A stretch of 64,000 nt of DNA from Pantoea coffeiphila (GTDB lineage: Bacteria > Pseudomonadota > Gammaproteobacteria > Enterobacterales > Enterobacteriaceae): contig NZ_JAFBFW010000003.1 of assembly GCF_016909495.1 (NCBI RefSeq), positions 186,001 through 250,000 on the forward strand, in the 5' to 3' direction. Made by a program: the position numbers and the translations under genes. Of this stretch, positions 29,615 to 38,525 are shown piece after piece (the first letter of the stretch is position 1; each line of letters opens with the position of its first letter). The notes below the pieces were generated by a model, which saw nothing but the letters and a program-made list of their open reading frames with translations, made no database searches and had not been told where the DNA came from.

Positions 29615-30757
29615 ATGAACGCTATCTATCTGCAGGAAAAGCAGCTGAAGGTTGATGAGTTTGCGGCGGTTTGCCGCCAGACGCTGCGCCAGGATGATTA
29701 TCCACTGGCGGCAAGCAGTGAGCTGAACGTGCTGATTTACCGCGCCGATTCGCTGTTAAGCGCCGCGCGTGACGATCGGAAAGCGGTACTGAGCGAGCTG
29801 CACCGCGCACTCTCTTCCGGCCCCGGCGTATTTGTGGTGAAAGGACTGTATGACAACCTGGCCGCGGTGGACCGCAGCAGCCAGCTGTTTGAAGCGATCC
29901 TGAAAGATGAAGCCGCAGCGGGCGGCGGTGGCGATCACTTCGCCAAAGCGGGCAGCAATGGCCGCATCTGGAACGCGCTGCAAAAAGTCGCGGAGCGCGA
30001 TGCCGACGCCTTTATTGATTATTACGACAATCCGCTGCTGGCGATAATTTGTGAAAGCTGGCTGGGGCCGGGCTACGAGATGACCGCCCAGGTGAACCAG
30101 GTACGCCCCGGCGGCAAGGCGCAGCAGCCGCATCGTGACTACCATCTGGGCTTCCAGAGTAATGAGGTGGTCGAACAGTTCCCGCTGCCGCTGCAAATTC
30201 TGTCGCAGTATCTGACGTTGCAGGGCGCGGTGGCGCACACCGATATGCCGATTGAGTCCGGACCGACCCAGCTGCTGCCGTGGTCACAGCAGTATCAGGC
30301 GGGCTATCTGGCCTGGCGGGACCCGGAGTTTATTGCTTATTTCCAGCAGCATGCCATCCAGCTGCCGCTGCACAAAGGCGACGGGCTGTTCTTCAACCCG
30401 GCGCTGTTCCATGCGGCGGGCAATAACGTCACGCAGGATCGCGTGCGCACCGCCAACCTGCTGCAGGTGTCATCCAGCTTTGGCAAAACGATGGAGAAGG
30501 TTAACCATATCAAGGTGCTGCAAAGTATTTATCCGGCCCTGCTTCAGCGCGAACTGCCGGAAGATAAGCTCAGTGCCGTTATTGCATCTGCTGCGGAGGG
30601 CTACTCATTTCCAACCAATCTGGATACCGATCCGCCGCTGGGCGGGCTGGTGCCGCAGACCCAGCAGGCCCTGTTGTTACAGGCGCTGCGAGAGAAGTGG
30701 ACGCCGGTACATTTCAACCAGCAGCTGGCAGAGCATACGCAGAAACGTCAGGCATGA
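29615..30757 (+). CDS. Phytanoyl-CoA dioxygenase (PhyH) family protein
   Basis: Predicted Fe(II)/2-oxoglutarate oxygenase, 380 residues. The iron-binding triad is visible as H173 and D175 (QPHRDYH) with H266 (NPALFHAAGN). An arginine that could bind 2-oxoglutarate follows in DRVRTANL (R276/R278). It lies 9 bases behind the SDR gene, so the two may act on one substrate, hydroxylation by one and oxidation or reduction by the other. The PhyH family is broad, so the substrate cannot be named. Convergent with the sgbE end of the next operon. Confidence 0.82.
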   Translation: MNAIYLQEKQLKVDEFAAVCRQTLRQDDYPLAASSELNVLIYRADSLLSAARDDRKAVLSELHRALSSGPGVFVVKGLYDNLAAVDRSSQLFEAILKDEAAAGGGGDHFAKAGSNGRIWNALQKVAERDADAFIDYYDNPLLAIICESWLGPGYEMTAQVNQVRPGGKAQQPHRDYHLGFQSNEVVEQFPLPLQILSQYLTLQGAVAHTDMPIESGPTQLLPWSQQYQAGYLAWRDPEFIAYFQQHAIQLPLHKGDGLFFNPALFHAAGNNVTQDRVRTANLLQVSSSFGKTMEKVNHIKVLQSIYPALLQRELPEDKLSAVIASAAEGYSFPTNLDTDPPLGGLVPQTQQALLLQALREKWTPVHFNQQLAEHTQKRQA

Positions 30758-30841
30758 TGTCGGATGAGGAAACGAAGGAATGTGCTGATTTTGACATTCG
30801 CCTGCTCTTTGCCGTGCTGATCTGACAGCGGTGCTTCAATC

Positions 30842-30875
30842 GATCGTGCCCCGTAACGTATAACGGGGCACGATC
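30842..30875. terminator. Hairpin between convergent PhyH and sgbE genes
   Basis: GATCGTGCCCCGT and ACGGGGCACGATC form a perfect 13-bp stem around an 8-base loop, between two convergent operons. The stem is very stable, but the T tract is poor. Confidence 0.65.
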
Positions 30876-30888
30876 CTGCTACCGTCAC

Positions 30889-31587
30889 TCACTGCCCGTA
30901 ATACGCATTTGCCCCGTGCTTACGTAAATAGTGCTTATCCAACAGCACCTGCTGCATATCAGTAATCCCCGGCGTCAGCTGCCGCGAGAAGATACCCATA
31001 TAGGCGACTTCCTCCAGCACCACCGCATTGTGCACCGCGTTATCCGCATCGCTGCCCCAGGCAAACGGACCGTGGGCGTTGACCAGCACCGCCGGAACGG
31101 CTGCCGGACTGATATCGCGCGAGCGGAAGGTTTCAATAATCACTTCGCCGGTATTGTGCTCGTAATCCCTGGCAATTTCCTGCGCCGTCATCAGCCGCGT
31201 GCAGGGAATTTTGCCGTAGAAATAGTCGGCATGGGTGGTGCCCCAGGCGGGCAGATCCAGCCCGGACTGCGCCCAGATGGTGGCGTGGCGCGAGTGGGTA
31301 TGCACAATGCCGCCGATGGTTTCAAAGGCGCGATACAGCGCCAGATGCGTTGCCGTATCGGAAGAGGGCTTCTTGCTGCCTTCCACCACGCGGCCGCTCT
31401 CCAGATCCACCACCACGATATCGTCCACCGTCATCACGTCGTAATCCACGCCGGAAGGCTTGATCGCTACGCGGCCGCTGGCGCGATCGATTGCGCTGAC
31501 GTTGCCCCAGGTAAAGGTCACCAGATTATGGCGCGGCAGGGCGAGGTTGGCCTCGAACACCTGTTCTTTCAGAGTCGTTAAGCTCAC
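30889..31587 (-). CDS. sgbE: L-ribulose-5-phosphate 4-epimerase (SgbE/YiaS type)
   Basis: Zinc epimerase that turns L-ribulose 5-phosphate into D-xylulose 5-phosphate, the last step of this operon's pathway. It is 232 residues (E. coli SgbE 231). The family motifs [30 protein letters not shown], zinc-binding HTHSRH and AHGPFAWG are intact, and the end [14 protein letters not shown] is identical to E. coli. The start is GTG, overlapping the sgbU stop (GTGA). It is the last gene of yiaK-yiaL-yiaX2-lyxK-sgbH-sgbU-sgbE. Confidence 0.93.
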   Translation of the reverse strand: MSLTTLKEQVFEANLALPRHNLVTFTWGNVSAIDRASGRVAIKPSGVDYDVMTVDDIVVVDLESGRVVEGSKKPSSDTATHLALYRAFETIGGIVHTHSRHATIWAQSGLDLPAWGTTHADYFYGKIPCTRLMTAQEIARDYEHNTGEVIIETFRSRDISPAAVPAVLVNAHGPFAWGSDADNAVHNAVVLEEVAYMGIFSRQLTPGITDMQQVLLDKHYLRKHGANAYYGQ

Positions 31588-32441
31588 AGTAATCCTCCTT
31601 CCTGCATTTTTTGTTCAATCCAGCGCCGCGCCTGCACGATCTCGGCGACCGGCTCTTCGGCTTTTTCGGTCCACATTTCAATCAGGAACGCGCCGCGATA
31701 GTTAATCTGCTTCAGCGTGCGGAACACGCTGACAAAATCGACGCAGCCTTCGCCAAACGGCACGTCACGGAACTGGCCCGGCGAATCAGGGGTGACCGGC
31801 AGGGTGTCCTTCAGATGGATCGCAGCGATGCGATCGATGCCCAGTGCCAGCTCGGCGCTGACGTCGTTGCCCCAGGCGCTGAGGTTGCCGACGTCCGGGT
31901 AGACGGTGAACCACGGCGAGGCCAACTGGCGATCCCAGTGCTTCCACTTGCTGATGGAGTTCATAAACTCGGTGTCCATGATTTCCACCGCCAGCATCAC
32001 CTGTGCCGCCGCCGCGCGTTCCACTGCCCAGGCGAGCCCTTCGGCGAAGCGGGTCACGGTGCCTTCATCGTGCGATTCGTAATAAACGTCGTAGCCCGCC
32101 AGCTGGATGGTGCGGATGCCGGTGTCCTTTGCCAGCTGGATGGCGCGATCCATCAGATCGTACGCCTGCTGGCGAACGGCCGGGTCGCGGCTGCCAAACG
32201 GGAAGCGACGATGGCCGGACAGGCACATCGATGGGATGTTGACCCCGGTTTCAATCATCGCGTCCACCAGCGACAGGCGCTGGGCTTTGGTCCAGTCCAG
32301 GCGCGCCAGGCGGGCATCGGTTTCATCCACCGACATCTCAACAAAGTCAAAGCCGCAGGCCTTCGCCAGCGCCAGACGTTCCGGCCAGCTCAGGTGCGCG
32401 GGCAGGGCTTTTTCATAAATACCTAACGGGTGCTGACGCAT
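31584..32441 (-). CDS. sgbU: L-xylulose-5-phosphate 3-epimerase (SgbU/YiaR type)
   Basis: TIM-barrel epimerase converting L-xylulose 5-phosphate to L-ribulose 5-phosphate, 285 residues. It starts [11 protein letters not shown] and carries [15 protein letters not shown] and [10 protein letters not shown], characteristic of the UlaE/SgbU family with metal-binding Glu and Asp residues. It is separated by one base from the sgbH stop and overlaps sgbE, which shows tight operon organisation. Confidence 0.92.
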   Translation of the reverse strand: MRQHPLGIYEKALPAHLSWPERLALAKACGFDFVEMSVDETDARLARLDWTKAQRLSLVDAMIETGVNIPSMCLSGHRRFPFGSRDPAVRQQAYDLMDRAIQLAKDTGIRTIQLAGYDVYYESHDEGTVTRFAEGLAWAVERAAAAQVMLAVEIMDTEFMNSISKWKHWDRQLASPWFTVYPDVGNLSAWGNDVSAELALGIDRIAAIHLKDTLPVTPDSPGQFRDVPFGEGCVDFVSVFRTLKQINYRGAFLIEMWTEKAEEPVAEIVQARRWIEQKMQEGGLL

Positions 32442-32442
32442 G

Positions 32443-33105
32443 TTATTTCCCCCAGATGCTGTCGATGGCCTGATGGAACTCGGCGGCGGTGGCCAGACCG
32501 TTGGCGCTTTCGGTCAGCGCGCGGCCCACGATAAAGGCGCGCACGTCGATCTCTTTGAACTGCGGCAGCTCCTGTGGGGTGATGCCGCCGGTCACCGACA
32601 GCCCGAAGCCAAGGTCGGAAAGCGCCTGCATCGCGTCGAGATCCTGCTGGCTCCAGCGCTGCCCCTGCGCCTGCGCATCGCGGCCACGGTGGTAAATCGC
32701 CTGCTTCAGACCGAGGGCGCGCCAGCTGCGGGCGTCATCCATCGTCCAGTTGCCGAACAGCTCAATCTGGATCTCGCCCTGGTAGCGCTGCGCCACCTCA
32801 TGGGCACTGGCAAAGGTCGCCAGCGGCGCGGCACAGATCACCGTCATCCAGTTAGCCCCGGCCTCAAACGCCAGTTCGGCCAGCGTCGATCCGGCATCGG
32901 CGACCTTAAAATCGGCCACCAGAGTTTTCTCCGGCAGGCGCTGGCGCAGCTGGCGCACCGCGTCCACGCCCGCGCTGAAGCAGAGAATGGTGCCGGCTTC
33001 CACGATATCGACGTGCTCGTGCAGGCGATCGGCGGCATCAAGGGCGGCATCCAGCCGGGTATGATCCAGCGCCAGCTGCAGTTGAGGAACAGAGGTACGG
33101 CTCAT
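32443..33105 (-). CDS. sgbH: 3-keto-L-gulonate-6-phosphate decarboxylase (SgbH/YiaQ type)
   Basis: Member of the orotidine-5-phosphate decarboxylase superfamily, 220 residues. It decarboxylates 3-keto-L-gulonate 6-phosphate to L-xylulose 5-phosphate with Mg2+. The conserved active-site DFKVADAG and the second metal-binding segment VDIVEAGT are visible. It starts 3 bases after the lyxK stop and is followed at once by sgbU. Confidence 0.92.
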   Translation of the reverse strand: MSRTSVPQLQLALDHTRLDAALDAADRLHEHVDIVEAGTILCFSAGVDAVRQLRQRLPEKTLVADFKVADAGSTLAELAFEAGANWMTVICAAPLATFASAHEVAQRYQGEIQIELFGNWTMDDARSWRALGLKQAIYHRGRDAQAQGQRWSQQDLDAMQALSDLGFGLSVTGGITPQELPQFKEIDVRAFIVGRALTESANGLATAAEFHQAIDSIWGK

Positions 33106-33108
33106 GAG

Positions 33109-34584
33109 TTACTCCTGGTTGGCGGCAATCAGCGCCGTAATAAGTTTTTGATAGCGATGGTATTTTTTCTGATAAAGCGCGTGGTTTTCGGCGTTTGGCT
33201 GATAGCTGACGATCGCCGGGTCCAGCGCCCGCTGCGCCTGCTGTAGCGACGGTTGCGCGCCGGTTCCGGTCATCGCCACCAGCGCCGCTCCCAGGCAGCC
33301 GCTCTCTTCAATCTGCGGGATCTCCACCGGCAGGCCGCTGATATCGGCAAACATCTGCATCCACTCGGCCGAGCGCGTTGGCCCGCCGGTCAGGCGCAGG
33401 GCGCTGACGTTGGGGAAGCGTTTGAGAATGCGGTTAAGGTGGGTCAGATGCGAGAACACCACGCCTTCATAAATTGCCTGCACCAGATGGCCGCGCTGGT
33501 GGCCGGCCTGCAAACCGTAGAAACTGGCGTGCAGGTTGGCCCCGGCGTTGTTGCCGTAGAGGAACGGCACGAACAGCAGCGAGCTGGCTGCCGGAGGCAG
33601 CTCCGCCACCCACTGATTCAGCTGTGCGTAGTCGTCAATGCCCCACTGCTGGCAGAACCATTCCAGATTAGCGGCGGAGGTCGGGCTGGCTTCGTGAACG
33701 ATGTACTGGCCGTCAATGGCGTAGCGGCCATACACGAACGGATAGTCCACTTCATCGCTCAGGCGGTCGGTAATGCCGCTGGTCACCGACCAGGTGCCCA
33801 TCACCGCGTTGAGCCGCGTGTCGTCGTACAGCCCGGCGCACAGCGCGGTGGACACCACGTCAAACAGTCCGCCCACCACCGGCGTGCCTTCCGCCAGCCC
33901 GCACTGCGCGGCGGCGGCGGCCGTAATGTGCCCGGCAACATCGCTCGAGCCGACGATTGGCGGCAGGGCGGGCAGGATCTCCGCGATCTCCAGCATCTCC
34001 GCCAGCGCGGGCGACCAGTCGCCCTGCTGCATGTCATAGAGATTGGATTCAGAAATATTGGTTTCTTCGCAGGCCCGTTCGCCGGTCAGGCAAAAGCGCA
34101 GATAGTCGTGCGCCATCATCACGCTGCCGATCGCCGCATAGCGTTCCGGCTCGTGATCCTTGACCCAGCGCAGCAGCGAAACCGGATGACCGGTCCACAG
34201 CGTCTGGCGAGTCACCGGATAGAGCGCCTGCGGTACGCCCTCACGCTGCCAGCGCTGAACCAGCTCCAGCGCGCGGCGGTCGGAAGAGAGTATGCCGTTG
34301 CCCAGCGGCTGGCCCTGCTTATCCAGCATAAACAGGCCCTTACCCTGAGCGGAGATCCCCATACCGCGCACGTCTGCTGCATCGATCCCGCCGTTTTCCA
34401 GCACCTGGCGAATCACCGTGGCAGCCACCTGCCACAGCTGGTTCATATCGCGTTCCGCCCGGCCCGGTTCCGGCACCAGCACCGCAAGGTTTTGCCGCGC
34501 CACCGCCTGTTCACGGCCTGATGCGTCATACAGCCCGGCCTTAATAAAGGTGCCGCCGCAGTCCAGCCCCAGCCAGTAACTCAT
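33109..34584 (-). CDS. lyxK: FGGY-family L-xylulose / 3-keto-L-gulonate kinase
   Basis: Carbohydrate kinase of 491 residues (E. coli LyxK 498). The N-terminal phosphate motif is LDCGGTFIKAGLYD, and the FGGY-type ATP-binding segment LRLTGGPTRSAEWMQMFADI lies near the C-terminus. In the yia pathway it phosphorylates 3-keto-L-gulonate so that SgbH can act. Its ATG overlaps the stop of the upstream transporter gene (ATGA). The substrate is assigned by operon context and similarity to LyxK. Confidence 0.9.
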   Translation of the reverse strand: MSYWLGLDCGGTFIKAGLYDASGREQAVARQNLAVLVPEPGRAERDMNQLWQVAATVIRQVLENGGIDAADVRGMGISAQGKGLFMLDKQGQPLGNGILSSDRRALELVQRWQREGVPQALYPVTRQTLWTGHPVSLLRWVKDHEPERYAAIGSVMMAHDYLRFCLTGERACEETNISESNLYDMQQGDWSPALAEMLEIAEILPALPPIVGSSDVAGHITAAAAAQCGLAEGTPVVGGLFDVVSTALCAGLYDDTRLNAVMGTWSVTSGITDRLSDEVDYPFVYGRYAIDGQYIVHEASPTSAANLEWFCQQWGIDDYAQLNQWVAELPPAASSLLFVPFLYGNNAGANLHASFYGLQAGHQRGHLVQAIYEGVVFSHLTHLNRILKRFPNVSALRLTGGPTRSAEWMQMFADISGLPVEIPQIEESGCLGAALVAMTGTGAQPSLQQAQRALDPAIVSYQPNAENHALYQKKYHRYQKLITALIAANQE

Positions 34585-35879
34585 GCGGCCCCCTTCTGCG
34601 GTGCATCGCAGCGTGCGGGCAGCGTCAGCGCCAGTACCGAAGCAATCGCCAGTGAGATCGCCAGGCTGTAAACGCCGGCGTCTTTGCTGTATTCGGCAAT
34701 CAGCACGCCGACCATATACGGACCGCAGAAGCCGCCAAGGTTGCCCAGCGCGTTAATCACGCCGCGTGCGCCGCCCGCCACTTCAGCGTTAAACAGGCGT
34801 GGCGGAATACTCCAGAACACCCCGGCCGCCGACTGAATAAACACCCCGCAGCCGACCAGCGCGGCGTAGGACCACCAGATATGCGCTTTCAGCAGTACCG
34901 ACAGCGCCATACAGATGGCAAATCCGGCCAGCGGAAGCGCCACAAACAGCTTGCGGCGCCCGGTGGCATCGGACAGCGACGAGAAGATAAACATGCCGAA
35001 GATCGCACCGACGTACGGCAGGATCGCCAGCCAGCCCACCTGTTCGATGTTGCCGTTGGTCAGCCCCTTCAGGATGGTCGGCAGCCACAGGGTATAGCCG
35101 TAGATCCCGGTCTGATAGAAGAAGTTAACCATGATCAGCCGCCACATCACCGGTTCACGCATCACCTGGCGCAGCGAGGCCTTACGGTTATTTTTACCTT
35201 TGATTTGCAGCTGTTCGTCGTGCAGCGTTTTGATCAGATAGTTCTTTTCGGCCTCCGAGATCCACTTCGCCTCCTGCGGGCGGTTGCTGATGGTGAAGGA
35301 CCACAGCGCCATTACCACCAGCGACAGCACACCTTCCACAAAGAACAGCATGCGCCAGTCCCAGCTGCTGATGATCCAGCCGGAGAGCGGAGCGGTCAGT
35401 ATTCCGGCGATCGGCACAAACATGATCACAATCGCGTTGGCGCGGCCGCGTTCAGAATCGGGGAACCAGTTGCCGATCATGGTCAGCACCACCGGCAGCA
35501 TGCCCCCTTCGGACACACCCAGCAGGAAGCGCAGTCCCAGCAGCTGATACTGATTGGTCGCCATACCGGTAAGGATGGAGATGACCGCCCAGGCCAGCAG
35601 CGACCAGCCGATAAAACGTTTACCGTTGCCGTAGACCGCCAGCTTGCCGCCGGGAACCTGCAGGAACAGATAACCGATAAAGAAGATGCCGCCCGCCAGA
35701 CCGGCCATTGAGGCGCTGATCCCCAGCTCGTCATCCATACCGCCCGGCATAGCAAAGGCGATATTCACGCGGTCCATATAGGAGATAATGCAGGTGATCA
35801 GGATCGGCGGAATAATACGCAGCCAGCGCGTGTTAGGAATGGACGCGCCGGATGCCACAGAACTTGAGGTCAGGCTCAT
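34581..35879 (-). CDS. yiaX2: MFS transporter, YiaX2-like
   Basis: Inner-membrane carrier of the anion:cation symporter branch of the MFS, 432 residues, 12 predicted helices. It has MDRVNIAFA in helix 1 and LGVSEGGMLPVVLTMIGNWFP, typical of tartrate/glucarate/phthalate carriers. In Klebsiella a carrier called YiaX2 occupies this slot, where E. coli has the TRAP transporter yiaMNO for 2,3-diketo-L-gulonate. Both ends overlap neighbouring genes by ATGA. Likely substrate: a ketogulonate or related sugar acid (inference). Confidence 0.82.
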   Translation of the reverse strand: MSLTSSSVASGASIPNTRWLRIIPPILITCIISYMDRVNIAFAMPGGMDDELGISASMAGLAGGIFFIGYLFLQVPGGKLAVYGNGKRFIGWSLLAWAVISILTGMATNQYQLLGLRFLLGVSEGGMLPVVLTMIGNWFPDSERGRANAIVIMFVPIAGILTAPLSGWIISSWDWRMLFFVEGVLSLVVMALWSFTISNRPQEAKWISEAEKNYLIKTLHDEQLQIKGKNNRKASLRQVMREPVMWRLIMVNFFYQTGIYGYTLWLPTILKGLTNGNIEQVGWLAILPYVGAIFGMFIFSSLSDATGRRKLFVALPLAGFAICMALSVLLKAHIWWSYAALVGCGVFIQSAAGVFWSIPPRLFNAEVAGGARGVINALGNLGGFCGPYMVGVLIAEYSKDAGVYSLAISLAIASVLALTLPARCDAPQKGAA

Positions 35880-36361
35880 AGCGTACTCCCGGAATTAACG
35901 AACTCGGTAAGAGGGATCTTGACCACCACTTTGCGGATCGCCTGCGGGCCGTCGATCATCAGGTTTGGCCGATGGAGATCCTGCGGGAAGAACACGGCGA
36001 AATTGCCGGGCTTCATCAGCAACAGGGTTTCGTTCGGCGCATCGCGATAGAAAATAATGTCGCGATCGGCGTTGTACGGCTGGTGGATGGCCAGCTCGGC
36101 TTTCTCCGTCGCCACGCCAATCAGCTCCTCACCGTCCACCAGAAACTGCACGTCAACAAAGTGGCGATGGGCTTCCGGGAAGCTCTCGCTGTGGGGACCG
36201 GTCTGTAAATCCAGCACCTGAACTACCCAGCCGGTTTTATCGTGCTGATAGCGTCCGGCGGCCATCGCCCGCAGATCGTGACGGGCCAGATAGTCCACGG
36301 CACGGGCAACGGCGACAGGATAGTGGTGCGCTTCGGTATTGTTGATATGTCCAAAAATCAT
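35876..36361 (-). CDS. yiaL: YiaL / YhcH / YjgK family cupin
   Basis: Small cupin-fold protein of the DUF386 family, 161 residues from the ATG at 36361 (E. coli YiaL 155). The frame is open further upstream through yiaK, but homology starts at MIFGHI. Conserved HRHFVDVQFLVDGEE and FFPQDLHRPNLM supply the metal-binding residues. Its exact role is unsettled; an isomerase or anomerase function on an acidic sugar has been suggested for the family. It lies between yiaK (13-base gap) and the transporter gene, which it overlaps. Confidence 0.88.
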   Translation of the reverse strand: MIFGHINNTEAHHYPVAVARAVDYLARHDLRAMAAGRYQHDKTGWVVQVLDLQTGPHSESFPEAHRHFVDVQFLVDGEELIGVATEKAELAIHQPYNADRDIIFYRDAPNETLLLMKPGNFAVFFPQDLHRPNLMIDGPQAIRKVVVKIPLTEFVNSGSTL

Positions 36362-36374
36362 CGCGTTGCTCCTG

Positions 36375-37373
36375 TTACAGCGCCTGAATACGTGCCCAGA
36401 CGCGCTCGTCGACCGGAATGCCCTGCTGCTGGTTTTCAGCGCGGATGCCGGGGAATTTATGGCCCGGCAGGCGGATGGCCTGCTCGCCGTTGGCGCGTTC
36501 GGCACCGCTGATGGATTCAATAATGCGAGCCAGCTTGGCGTCGCGGGTTGGGCCGTCGATCAGTCGGTCGACGTCAATGGCGATAAACACCTGGGAAATA
36601 CCGAATTCGTCGCCGTTGTCCTGGGTCACTTCGGTGACCGATGAGCCGTTAGAGAGCAGGGTGGCCAGCATATCCAGCACGATGGAGAGCGCGGAGCCTT
36701 TCCAGTAGCCCATCGGCAGAATGCGGCGGTTTTCCTCAATGGTGGCCGGGTCGCGGGTGTAGTTGCCGTCGTTATCAAAGCCGCCGTCGACCGGCAGGGT
36801 TTTGCCCGCCAGACGGTTAATTTCCAGCATGCCGTAGGAGAACATCGACATCGACATATCTACCATGGTGATCGGCTCGCCCGGTACGGCAACGATCAGC
36901 GGGTTGGTGCCGATTGCACAGTTTTTGGCGCCCCACGGCGGCATTACCGCAATCGAGTTGGTCCAGCAGATGCCAACATAGCCTTTCTCTGCCGCCTGCC
37001 AGCCGTAGCTGCCGCCGCGCATCCAGTGGTTTGCGTTGCGCAGTGCCACCAGGCCGATGCCGTGGCTGTCGGCCAGCTCCATCGCGCGATCCATCATCTC
37101 GGTGGCGGTCAGGTTGCCGATAGCACGATGTGCATCCCACTGTTCAATCGCGCCCAGTGAGAGAATTTTTTCCGGGGTTGCCGTCGGCACGATATGCCCG
37201 GCATCCAGCTGCTGAATAAAGCGGGGGAAGCGGTTCACGCCGTGGGAGTAAACGCCGCTTTCACTGGTATCGGCAAACAGGGTGGCACAGGCTTCGGCCT
37301 TCTCCGCCGCCACGCCGCGCGCCAGTAAAACGCGCAGGAACTCCTGCTTTAACTGCTGGTAGCTGATTCTCAT
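36375..37373 (-). CDS. yiaK: 2,3-diketo-L-gulonate reductase
   Basis: NADH-dependent reductase of the malate/L-lactate dehydrogenase (LDH2/MDH2) family. It reduces 2,3-diketo-L-gulonate to 3-keto-L-gulonate. From the ATG at 37373 the protein is 332 residues, the same as E. coli YiaK; an upstream in-frame ATG adds 11 residues without homology. Blocks such as [39 protein letters not shown] and [14 protein letters not shown] are almost identical to E. coli. It is the first gene of the operon, with a candidate YiaJ operator 38 bases upstream. Confidence 0.95.
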   Translation of the reverse strand: MRISYQQLKQEFLRVLLARGVAAEKAEACATLFADTSESGVYSHGVNRFPRFIQQLDAGHIVPTATPEKILSLGAIEQWDAHRAIGNLTATEMMDRAMELADSHGIGLVALRNANHWMRGGSYGWQAAEKGYVGICWTNSIAVMPPWGAKNCAIGTNPLIVAVPGEPITMVDMSMSMFSYGMLEINRLAGKTLPVDGGFDNDGNYTRDPATIEENRRILPMGYWKGSALSIVLDMLATLLSNGSSVTEVTQDNGDEFGISQVFIAIDVDRLIDGPTRDAKLARIIESISGAERANGEQAIRLPGHKFPGIRAENQQQGIPVDERVWARIQAL

Positions 37374-37410
37374 GCTGCTGTTACTCCCCGCTGGTGTGTA
37401 TTTCAATATG

Positions 37411-37425
37411 TGGAATGTCGTTCCA
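37411..37425. promoter_or_regulatory. Candidate YiaJ/PlaR operator before yiaK
   Basis: TGGAATGTCGTTCCA is an inverted repeat (TGGAA/TTCCA) lying 38-52 bases upstream of the yiaK ATG. A near copy occurs in the divergent yiaJ/ABC control region at 42531. An IclR-type regulator binding both is the natural explanation. Confidence 0.6.
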
Positions 37426-37517
37426 AATAAATCCTATGAGGTTATCGGAATGAAGTCAAAAAAACGGGGGGTGAATTTAGTGTTAAAAAACAGATAGATA
37501 AAATTAATGTCAGCTTC

Positions 37518-37533
37518 TGTGATCGTCGCCACA
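37518..37533. promoter_or_regulatory. Candidate CRP site upstream of yiaK
   Basis: TGTGA-TCGTCG-CCACA matches the CRP consensus TGTGA-N6-TCACA with one mismatch. It is about 145 bases before the yiaK start, so any activation would be from a distance or together with the IclR-type regulator. Confidence 0.5.
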
Positions 37534-37557
37534 CCCGGTCAAAAACGGGCATGGCAA

Positions 37558-37589
37558 AGCCGACAGCAAAGTTTCCTCTGCCGTCGGCT
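37558..37589 (-). terminator. Hairpin after the SMP-30 gene
   Basis: AGCCGACAGCA and TGCCGTCGGCT pair over 11 positions with one mismatch around a 10-base loop. On the minus strand three T follow the stem. It likely ends the ABC-lactonase operon before the yiaK promoter. Confidence 0.55.
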
Positions 37590-37660
37590 ACGTGATGATG
37601 ACTGAGGTCTGCGGCGCGTCCGGTACAGCCAGTAATTCGGTAAGCGCCACCGTTTCCCCC

Positions 37661-38512
37661 TTACAGCCTGATACGTACCCGGTACAGCGAACGGGTGGCG
37701 GTGATATACAGCTCGTCGCCGTCCGGGCCGCCGAACGTGCAGTTAGACACGCACTCCGGCAGCGGGATCTTGCCGATGCGGTTGCCGCTGCTGTCGAAGG
37801 CGATCACCCCGTCGGCACAGCTGCACCAGACGTTGCCCCGGCGGTCAACGCAGAAACCGTCCGGAATTCCGGGAGCGACTTCGGTAAACCATCTGCCGTG
37901 GCTCAGCCGATCTCCCTCGACCTGGTACACCCGCAGCTCGCGGCGACCGAGAGTGGGAAAATCAATCACCGACATATCCGCCACGTACATCAGGCTTTCG
38001 TCGGGCGAGAAAGCCAGCCCGTTAGGGCGCTGCAAATCGCTGGCGGCGATGGTCAGTTTGCCGCTGACCGGATCGAAGCAGTAGAGATAGCAGCCGATCA
38101 CCTGACTGTGGGCGTGATAGCCTTCGTCATCGCTGGTGATGCCGTACGGCGGATCGGTAAACCAGATGGTGCCGTCCGAGCGCACCACCACGTCGTTAGG
38201 CGAGTTAAAGCGCCTGCCGTCCACCTTCTCCACCAGCATGGTGACACTGCCGTCGTGTTCGGTACGGCTGATGCCGCGCCGGCCGTGCTCGCAGCTGATC
38301 ACCCGCCCCTCGGCATCCCGTGCGTTGCCGTTGGCGAAGTTGGAAGGTGAACGCCATACCTCCAGCTCGCCGTTGCGCTGCCAGCGAAACATGCGGTTGC
38401 CCTTAACGTCGCTGAACACCACCGCATCCTGCTGCGGCAGCCATACCGGCCCTTCCGCCCAGATCGCCGGGGAGCAAAGCGTCTCAATAACCAGATCGTC
38501 GGTGATTGCCAT
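37661..38512 (-). CDS. SMP-30/gluconolactonase family sugar lactonase
   Basis: Six-bladed beta-propeller hydrolase, 283 residues, dependent on a divalent metal. Ligand motifs are visible: the N-terminal Glu in WAEGPVW (about residue 20), the Asn in FNSPNDVVV and the Asp in IPDGFCVD. Enzymes of this family open sugar lactones, such as glucono-, xylono- or gulonolactone. It is the last gene of an operon with a sugar ABC importer and sits next to yiaK, which makes a lactone that opens to 2,3-diketo-L-gulonate, for example dehydroascorbate, an attractive substrate. That assignment is inference. Confidence 0.85.
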   Translation of the reverse strand: MAITDDLVIETLCSPAIWAEGPVWLPQQDAVVFSDVKGNRMFRWQRNGELEVWRSPSNFANGNARDAEGRVISCEHGRRGISRTEHDGSVTMLVEKVDGRRFNSPNDVVVRSDGTIWFTDPPYGITSDDEGYHAHSQVIGCYLYCFDPVSGKLTIAASDLQRPNGLAFSPDESLMYVADMSVIDFPTLGRRELRVYQVEGDRLSHGRWFTEVAPGIPDGFCVDRRGNVWCSCADGVIAFDSSGNRIGKIPLPECVSNCTFGGPDGDELYITATRSLYRVRIRL

Positions 38513-38525
38513 TGTTCTGCCTCCG

